Below, piece after piece: positions 1 to 5,071 of a DNA stretch of 5,071 nt (positions within the stretch are counted from its first letter, which is position 1; each line of letters begins with the position of its first letter). The DNA lies in contig JAAYBY010000128.1 in the NCBI GenBank assembly GCA_012729935.1, forward strand, positions 1 through 5,071, given 5' to 3'. Position numbers and translations under genes: made by a program. This DNA comes from Clostridiaceae bacterium. GTDB lineage: Bacteria; Bacillota; Clostridia; Saccharofermentanales; UBA5734. Below the pieces are notes generated by a model. That model did not search any database and was not told the origin of the DNA. It saw only the letters and a program-made list of their open reading frames with translations.

Positions 1-1
1 A

Positions 2-1021
2 AAAGACGATACGATCAGCTGTGTCTTGCTGGAGGGCAAAAAACCGGTTGAACGATTAGTCAGATGTGGCAGCTGCTGCCGTCGTTTGGATATTGTCACA
101 GGAACTGTCAGACAGATTGTACCTCCGTTGCAGGCTGTCTTCATCGAAATCGGTGATGTTCACGACGCATTCTTGCCGTTGAAAGAAGCACCATCTTCGG
201 TTAAGCCGGGGCAGCCTGTAATTGTTCAGATTTCTCGACAGACACCTTCTTATAAAGGGCATAAAGTGACGACTGCTATTCAGATTCCCGGACCTTTTGC
301 AGTTTTTTCCAGCAATGGAAAACATTTGAAACGAAGCAAGCTCAAAGGATACGACAAAGCAGAACAGGAAAACTTATATGAACGGGATTTACAGCGGCTG
401 CAGCACCAATGGCAGAATATCCGGCAAAATGCTTTCGAAGGAACCATTCCGCGGCTGCTGCTGGGCTGCGGCGATCCGGTCTATCGGGCGATCATCGATT
501 GGGTTGATAACAAAACAACGCGCATTCAGACTGATGATCTCGAGATCTACCGTGAACTCGAAAAATGGATCAGGATCCTGCAGCCAGAGAAACTGTCTTT
601 GCTCCATCTGACCGTTCCGACCGATTCTTTTGGTCTGGCAGAGATCCTCGCACTAACAGATCTCGATAAACTGATCAGGCAGAAAAAGGTTTGGCTGCCA
701 GGAGGCGGAACCATTGTGATTGAGCAAACCGAGGCGTTCACTTCGATTGATGTCAACAGCGGTCGAGATATCAAAGGCCGTTCTGACCAGTCGCTTCGAA
801 TCAGAACGAATGATGAAGCAATTGTCGAAATTGTCCGGCAGCTGAGGCTGAGAAATACCAGCGGTATGGTTGTCATTGATTTTCTGCGTCTGAAAAATCC
901 GGAAGATCAGGAGCGTCTGAACAATCGTTTCAGACAGGAACTGAATCTTGATCGTGCCAAAACAAAGCTGTTCGGATTTACCGGTATGGGACTTTTTGAA
1001 CTGATCCGAACCGCACTGTAA
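2..1021 (+). CDS. RNase E/G family endoribonuclease, 5' partial, short C-terminus
   Basis: Members of this family cut single-stranded RNA in the cytoplasm during rRNA maturation and mRNA decay. The frame is open to the left edge, so the start codon lies outside the window; the TTG at 26 is unlikely to be the real start because coding-like sequence continues before it. Numbering from the codon at base 2, an S1-like RNA-binding region occupies roughly residues 33-105 (GTVRQIVPPLQAVFIEIG, then KPGQPVIVQI). The catalytic core follows, with TSIDVNSGR carrying metal-binding Asp250 and VVIDFLRL carrying Asp293. Their 43-residue spacing equals that of D303 and D346 in E. coli RNase E. NDEAIVEIVRQLRLRN is also family-typical. 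The protein ends at GMGLFELIRTAL, where relatives continue into a CPxC zinc-link, which is absent. An unusual CxxCC (C22, C25, C26) sits before the S1 region. I see no rpsA-like repeats or membrane segment. The family assignment is firm; the choice of rng or rne is not. Confidence 0.93.
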   Translation, partial: KDDTISCVLLEGKKPVERLVRCGSCCRRLDIVTGTVRQIVPPLQAVFIEIGDVHDAFLPLKEAPSSVKPGQPVIVQISRQTPSYKGHKVTTAIQIPGPFAVFSSNGKHLKRSKLKGYDKAEQENLYERDLQRLQHQWQNIRQNAFEGTIPRLLLGCGDPVYRAIIDWVDNKTTRIQTDDLEIYRELEKWIRILQPEKLSLLHLTVPTDSFGLAEILALTDLDKLIRQKKVWLPGGGTIVIEQTEAFTSIDVNSGRDIKGRSDQSLRIRTNDEAIVEIVRQLRLRNTSGMVVIDFLRLKNPEDQERLNNRFRQELNLDRAKTKLFGFTGMGLFELIRTAL

Positions 1022-1046
1022 CGTCAATGCCTTACGTATCAGCCGT

Positions 1047-1075
1047 TTGCGATTTCAATGCGGTGACGATATAAT
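1047..1075 (+). promoter_or_regulatory. Sigma-70/sigma-A type promoter for the esterase gene
   Basis: A perfect -10 hexamer TATAAT lies at 1070-1075. Seventeen bases upstream is TTGCGA (1047-1052), which matches four of six bases of the TTGACA -35 box. Transcription would begin near 1081-1083, leaving a leader of about 24 nt before the ATG at 1106. There is no extended -10 TG. The promoter sits in the gap after the RNase gene, so the esterase and the following lipoprotein probably form a unit of their own, although read-through from upstream is possible because I see no terminator. Confidence 0.6.
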
Positions 1076-1093
1076 TGATTCATGGTTTTTAAT

Positions 1094-1099
1094 GGAGGG
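1094..1099 (+). promoter_or_regulatory. Ribosome binding site that sets the esterase start at 1106
   Basis: GGAGGG lies six bases before the ATG at 1106, which is ideal spacing. The in-frame ATG at 1082 has no purine-rich sequence before it and falls at the predicted transcription start, so 1106 is preferred. This trims eight residues from the longest open frame. Confidence 0.8.
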
Positions 1100-1105
1100 C
1101 CTGAA

Positions 1106-3145
1106 ATGCTTCGGCTTCCATCCTTTTTTCAGTCGGGAATGATCCTGCAGCAGCAGGTTCCGTTCAAGGTTCGCGGAATCGCGAAACCCTCTGTTCCGGT
1201 GCGCATTCAACTGAGAAGGGAACCTTTTGACAACCGGCCGGTGTCACCGCTGGATCAGCAGTATGGCCTGGTATTTGATGTAGAAGTGGAAGCAGACGCT
1301 TCTGGCTTGTTTGAGATGGCTGTACCAGCACCTGAAGCTTCATTTGACCCACATGAGCTGACTGTGCAGACACCATCAAAATCAATCCGCCTGACAGATG
1401 TACTGTTTGGTGAGGTCTGGATCACAGGCGGTCAGTCAAATATGCAGATGCCCTTGTCTGCCGTTCAATCACAATCAGAAATTGAGACGATGGCCAATCT
1501 TTTTTACGTACGTGTTCTGACTCAGTCTCTAACGGGTATTGGCCGTAAAATGCCGCATTATCAATATCATCCTGCAGATGATATATGTGAAGCACAGTGG
1601 CTGCGCGGCGACCAACCGGAAGATATGGCCGACATTTCCGCCATTGCTTTTTCTTTTGCCCGATCTCTGCATTTAAGCCTGCAGATTCCAGTTGCTGTGG
1701 TTGAAACCGCATTGGGAGGCAGCTGCATTCACGCCTGGATCAGCCGCCAGTCAATCGATGCTGATGAACAGCTGAGGCAGCATGTGATCGATATGGGATT
1801 TTACCGCAGCGAGAATGACTGGGATCTCAGTCGTGATTGGGAAAATGCACAATACCAGCCAGCTGCCCTGTATAATAACAAGATTGCACCGCTTCGAGCT
1901 ATGATTGCCAAAGGTGTTCTATGGTATCAGGGGGAAAGCGATTATCAATACCCTGAATACTACAAAACCGCACTTCCTGCCTTGGTATCTGACTGGCAGT
2001 CTGTTTTCAGACCAAGCGGATCGCGCGACCTGGCTTTTCTGATCGTGCAGCTGGCGCCCTATTACTATGGGCATCGCCACTTTTATCAACTGGCGGAATT
2101 TAACGAGATGCTGACTTCTGTCAAACATCAGCTGAACAATCCTTCTGCGCTGATTCCTGTCTATGATTTACCGCTGGATTATGAGAACGCTCCCGAAGAG
2201 TGGCGCCATCCGCTCCATCCGACCGCTAAAACGGTGATCGGCCAGCGCCTGGCCAAGACTGCCTGCGGGTTGCTATATCAACAGAAAGCTCCGTTATCCG
2301 CACCTGAATGTTCGAATATCGAAATCGTCGGTAATAAGATGCTGCTGACGTTCAGCCATGTTGGTGAAGGACTCAGACAGAAAGACCAGGATGGCAGGCT
2401 GCGTGGCTTTACAATCTGTGGTCCCGATCGCGTTTTTCTTGAAGCTGAAGCACGAATTCTCTATGGTGTTCGTGTGATGGTTTGGAATGATCAGATTGAT
2501 GATCCACAGGCGGTGGCTTATGCATTTTCAGACATGAATCAGGAATCCAATCTGATCAGCAGAGATAACCTTCCCGTTGTGCCATTTCGCTCGGACCGGT
2601 TCCAGGCACACTACCAGGCGCCAATTGAATGGTTGCACTGCGAGTCGCTGAACATCTGGTGCAGTCCAAAGCTCGAGCAGATGCACCAGACTGGCTGGCA
2701 TCCACGCTGGCGGATTGACAGAGGAGCAGGCGATCTGGTGGTCGAATGGGCTAACAAAACGGAAGGTGCCGGCTCGCTGCACTTCACATACCAGACAGAT
2801 GAGCAAAACCAGGTGAGTCTTGAGCCGGTTTTGACGTATGCTTCCCAGTTTCCGCCACTTAATCTCAGTCATATAACCCACATCAGCGTTAATCTGTTTA
2901 ATCCCAATCAACAGATGAAACGCGTGAGCATAGCGTTAGCAGCGGGATCAGATAAACAGACGCTTCAGGACGTTCAGAAACCGGTTGTTCTTGTGTCTGC
3001 GCTGCGCTGGCAAACCATAACATTTCCGATAACGCACATCGAATCAAAAGATCAGGTCCATCGACTGGTTCTTGTCATTGAAGACCGCAAGGGCAAAGGC
3101 GATCTTTATATCGATCAGTTTGAGTTGATTTGCCGGGACGGATAA
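1106..3145 (+). CDS. Sialate O-acetylesterase-like SGNH hydrolase with C-terminal CBM-like domain
   Basis: Enzymes of this family (SASA/DUF303-type) remove O-acetyl groups from sialic acids or from plant glycans such as xylan. Numbering from the ATG at 1106 gives 679 residues. Residues 1-101 form a probable N-terminal beta domain. GEVWITGGQSNM carries nucleophile Ser111. ALGGSCIHAW (around 203-211) supplies the oxyanion glycine block. WYQGESD (273-279) is block III, with Asp where Asn is common. HPLHPTAK has the likely catalytic His371, with no Asp at the usual place just before it. The hydrolase part closes with the PFRSDR motif at 493-498. Residues about 500-679 form a separate beta-sandwich-like domain (TEGAGSLHF, ISVNLFNP, RWQTITFPI, LYIDQFEL) that resembles carbohydrate-binding modules. 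No signal peptide is present, so action in the cytoplasm on imported oligosaccharides is inferred. The substrate cannot be read from the sequence. The next gene follows after 37 bases, which suggests an operon. Confidence 0.9.
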   Translation: MLRLPSFFQSGMILQQQVPFKVRGIAKPSVPVRIQLRREPFDNRPVSPLDQQYGLVFDVEVEADASGLFEMAVPAPEASFDPHELTVQTPSKSIRLTDVLFGEVWITGGQSNMQMPLSAVQSQSEIETMANLFYVRVLTQSLTGIGRKMPHYQYHPADDICEAQWLRGDQPEDMADISAIAFSFARSLHLSLQIPVAVVETALGGSCIHAWISRQSIDADEQLRQHVIDMGFYRSENDWDLSRDWENAQYQPAALYNNKIAPLRAMIAKGVLWYQGESDYQYPEYYKTALPALVSDWQSVFRPSGSRDLAFLIVQLAPYYYGHRHFYQLAEFNEMLTSVKHQLNNPSALIPVYDLPLDYENAPEEWRHPLHPTAKTVIGQRLAKTACGLLYQQKAPLSAPECSNIEIVGNKMLLTFSHVGEGLRQKDQDGRLRGFTICGPDRVFLEAEARILYGVRVMVWNDQIDDPQAVAYAFSDMNQESNLISRDNLPVVPFRSDRFQAHYQAPIEWLHCESLNIWCSPKLEQMHQTGWHPRWRIDRGAGDLVVEWANKTEGAGSLHFTYQTDEQNQVSLEPVLTYASQFPPLNLSHITHISVNLFNPNQQMKRVSIALAAGSDKQTLQDVQKPVVLVSALRWQTITFPITHIESKDQVHRLVLVIEDRKGKGDLYIDQFELICRDG

Positions 3146-3171
3146 ACGTGTGCTGCACGGCTGCCAACAAC

Positions 3172-3176
3172 AGGAG
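3172..3176 (+). promoter_or_regulatory. Ribosome binding site of the lipoprotein gene
   Basis: AGGAG lies six bases before the ATG at 3183 and fixes that start. The 37-base gap from the esterase stop holds no recognisable promoter or terminator, so translation is probably from a shared transcript. Confidence 0.75.
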
Positions 3177-3182
3177 AGTGAC

Positions 3183-5071
3183 ATGATAAGACGAAAAAAC
3201 ACACCCCTGCGAATCAAATTAAAGCCATCTGTATGGCTGGTTTTGATTTTGCTCGTTGCAGCAGGTGTTCCTGCAGCATGCGATATACAGCCGACGTCGT
3301 CTGAGACAAAAGGTCCTACCGTGATCAGTGTGACGCCTGCGGCCAGCCCGACACCTGCCCGGACTGAAACCACAACCAGAACGACTGCCCGACCGGTTCA
3401 CCACGAACTGCTTTCGATCAAAGACTACGGAACTTTTGCCAACGGTCATACACTCCTGCTGCCGGACGGGTACTGGTATGATACGGCTGATGACCATCAG
3501 ATCACACAGATCAGTGATTTGACGGTGACGACCGATGGCCCTGGCCGGCCGACACTATCCCGGCAGGATGACCAGACGTCCATTCTGACAATCACCAACT
3601 GCAGCAACATCACATTCCGGAATATCCGCTTCGGCTTTGATCAAGCAGAATGGCCTGATCAAACAGAACCTGATGACAGCGCATTAATCAAATTGATTCA
3701 ATCAGATCATATCCGTTTTGAAAATTGCGAATTCTTCTCCAGTTCCGGAGCGGCGGTTCTTCTCGATGCATCTGACAATATCTTTTTTGATAATTGCCTC
3801 TTTTATAACATTGTAGATGCACCTTTCAAGACCGGCCATGCCTATGTGCCAAGCCGGATTGACTGTTCGGACTGCACGTTCGAAACCGTTACCAGTGGTG
3901 TTCTCCCGTTGAATCTGCACCATTCGCTTTTTGAACGGTGCACCTGGATCGGACGTAAAGGCTATCGGGTCCCTGTACCCGCGATGAATAAGACAGAGGG
4001 CGAACGCGTTGCAGATGATCCGGATCATTTACCTGTCCAGCTGGCCGGTACACTGGCCGCCAAAATTCGCTACCGGATCGATGATGCCCAACGGCTGACG
4101 CTGGTAAACAACATTTTCTCGAGCGACGAGGTCTTTGTCTTGTTTGAGCAGATGGAAGCGAAGGCTTCTGAGCTGTTACCGGAAAAAACCCTCGACTGGT
4201 CATTGTCCGGGCAGAAAATTGAAGAGTTGCAGTCAGGTGAAACGCTGGATCCCACACTTGGTATCAATTTATCATTGCGGACACAAATTGATGAAGAAAC
4301 AATCGTAGTCGAGTCAGATTCCGGACAGGAATCCATCCGGCAGCCTCGGTATACACTGTCAGAATTATTGCAGGACCTGACTGTCATCCAGGATCTCGCG
4401 CAGCGTCTGAATCCACTGATCACCGGAACAATCTCGGTGAAGATGAGCGATCAAAACAGACACCCGCTCCTGCGACTGGAGATTCCGGTAGAATCGCTTG
4501 AAAGCTGGATTAATCCTGATTCACCGAATACGATCATCGCGCAATCAAATCTGGTCCTGCTTCATCCTGACTTAAATCCAGCGCTGTTTATGGAGAATGA
4601 GCGGTTTGGGCGCTTATCTGCCAGTCATTTCATTTCAGTACTGGAATCATCATTTTCTATCAGCGAAAAGCCGTTGATTGTCTATCCTGATGATGAACCG
4701 TATCTATTGACGTATCAGATAAGATTCACTGGAAGTCATATTCAGGATTCTGTTGTCTACCATACGTATCAGCTGCTCCTGGAGCGGTCAGGAACTCAGG
4801 ATGAGGCTGCCGGACCGGTTCAGAACCGCTTCGAACTGGCTGAATTCTCAATACGGGCAGACAACGGAGTCAAACGGTTGATCAGCCAGCCTGATCAAAG
4901 TGGCCAAATATTCCAGCTGATCAACGAAGATCAGCGAGCCATCATATGGCCGTTGCTGCAAAATCCGATAGTGCTCGATGAGCAGACAGAGCTGAATCCA
5001 CTATCGCTATGGGCAGCTGATGCTTCTGATATGACCCCGGTTTTTGTGATGTCCGATCATCCGGACCGCAT
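3183..5071 (+). CDS. Probable surface lipoprotein with right-handed beta-helix, 3' partial
   Basis: The frame is open from the ATG at 3183 to the window edge, giving 629 complete codons and no stop. The N-terminus is strongly basic (RRK, R10, K12, K14), followed by the hydrophobic segment VWLVLILLVAAGV (17-29) and PAAC with Cys33. This is an imperfect lipobox, with Pro at -3; cleavage by signal peptidase I after VPA is the alternative. A Ser/Thr/Pro-rich linker (about 35-73) follows. Residues about 130-256 show five spaced strands of one pattern: NITFRNIRF, HIRFENCEF, NIFFDNCLF, RIDCSDCTF and HSLFERCTW. This is typical of pectate-lyase-like or NosD-like parallel beta-helices. Residues about 257-629 match no family I recognise; they have no cysteine and no membrane segment. 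Such proteins often bind or cleave polysaccharide, but I see no identifiable catalytic site. Pairing with the esterase suggests a glycan role. The beta-helix is well supported; the function is open. Confidence 0.85.
   Translation, partial: MIRRKNTPLRIKLKPSVWLVLILLVAAGVPAACDIQPTSSETKGPTVISVTPAASPTPARTETTTRTTARPVHHELLSIKDYGTFANGHTLLLPDGYWYDTADDHQITQISDLTVTTDGPGRPTLSRQDDQTSILTITNCSNITFRNIRFGFDQAEWPDQTEPDDSALIKLIQSDHIRFENCEFFSSSGAAVLLDASDNIFFDNCLFYNIVDAPFKTGHAYVPSRIDCSDCTFETVTSGVLPLNLHHSLFERCTWIGRKGYRVPVPAMNKTEGERVADDPDHLPVQLAGTLAAKIRYRIDDAQRLTLVNNIFSSDEVFVLFEQMEAKASELLPEKTLDWSLSGQKIEELQSGETLDPTLGINLSLRTQIDEETIVVESDSGQESIRQPRYTLSELLQDLTVIQDLAQRLNPLITGTISVKMSDQNRHPLLRLEIPVESLESWINPDSPNTIIAQSNLVLLHPDLNPALFMENERFGRLSASHFISVLESSFSISEKPLIVYPDDEPYLLTYQIRFTGSHIQDSVVYHTYQLLLERSGTQDEAAGPVQNRFELAEFSIRADNGVKRLISQPDQSGQIFQLINEDQRAIIWPLLQNPIVLDEQTELNPLSLWAADASDMTPVFVMSDHPDR
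3638..3668 (+). repeat. Short in-frame tandem repeat, 18-base period
   Basis: TGATCAAGCAGAA at 3638-3650 recurs as TGATCAAACAGAA at 3656-3668, with one mismatch in 13 bases. The period is six codons, so the protein reads DQAEWP then DQTEPD. It lies in the loop between the first and second beta-helix coils of the lipoprotein and lengthens that loop. It looks like a small local duplication; chance similarity of acidic codons is the alternative. Confidence 0.55.

Noticed and set aside
26..28. TTG at 26 as start codon of the RNase gene
   Set aside because: The frame stays open to base 2 with sensible codons, there is no ribosome binding site before it, and the family N-terminus extends further upstream.
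653..1027. Minus-strand open frames such as 653-1027, 2528-2911 and 4070-4423
   Set aside because: They lie opposite well-supported + strand genes, have no visible ribosome sites or recognisable domains, and look like shadows of the coding strand.
1022..1068. Terminator after the RNase gene
   Set aside because: Only a distant five-base inverted match (CGTCA at 1022 and TGACG at 1064) was found, with a loop far too long and no T tract.
3147..3159. CGTG-TGCTG-CACG hairpin after the esterase stop as a terminator
   Set aside because: The stem is only four base pairs and no run of T follows.
3183..3230. Twin-arginine (Tat) signal on the lipoprotein
   Set aside because: RR is present at residues 3-4, but the surrounding RRKNTPL lacks the Tat consensus and the basic region is long and mixed; a Sec/lipoprotein signal fits better.
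3543..3550. GGCCGGCC palindrome as a regulatory site
   Set aside because: It lies inside coding sequence and is explained by Pro/Gly/Arg codons (GPGRP).
4038..4058. Repeated CTGGCC around 4039-4056
   Set aside because: It is a six-base repeat encoding Leu-Ala twice, too short to be distinguished from codon bias.

Overview
This 5,071-base window carries three genes, all on the + strand and tightly packed. The first is cut by the left edge and the third by the right edge. GC content looks close to 50 %. Strong Shine-Dalgarno sequences sit about 6 nt before the starts, there is a near-consensus sigma-70/sigma-A promoter, and one gene has a lipoprotein-type leader. This fits a Bacillota (Clostridia-like) fermenter, but the lineage is an inference and no marker gene here settles it.

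Bases 2-1021 hold an RNase E/G family endoribonuclease without its first codons. Its two catalytic aspartates are intact and 43 residues apart, as in E. coli RNase E. It stops just before the place where relatives carry the zinc-link cysteines. Bases 1022-1105 are a short intergenic region with a TATAAT promoter and a ribosome binding site. These indicate that the second gene starts at 1106 rather than at the upstream ATG at 1082.

Bases 1106-3145 encode a 679-residue sialate O-acetylesterase-like SGNH hydrolase. It has an N-terminal beta domain, a GQSNM serine block and a C-terminal domain of about 180 residues that resembles a carbohydrate-binding beta-sandwich. It has no signal peptide. After a 37-base gap with its own ribosome binding site, an open frame runs from 3183 to the window end. 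It encodes a probable surface lipoprotein with a Ser/Thr/Pro linker, a right-handed beta-helix of at least five coils and a long unrecognised C-terminal part.

The esterase and the lipoprotein look co-transcribed. A reasonable but unproven reading is an O-acetylated glycan handling pair: the lipoprotein meets polysaccharide outside the cell and the esterase removes acetyl groups from imported pieces inside. No mobile element, CRISPR array, tRNA or rRNA was seen. I found no clear sign of a radically new system. The most notable points are the domain fusion in the esterase, the cysteine ladder in the beta-helix, the shortened RNase E/G and a marked excess of GATC/TGATCA.
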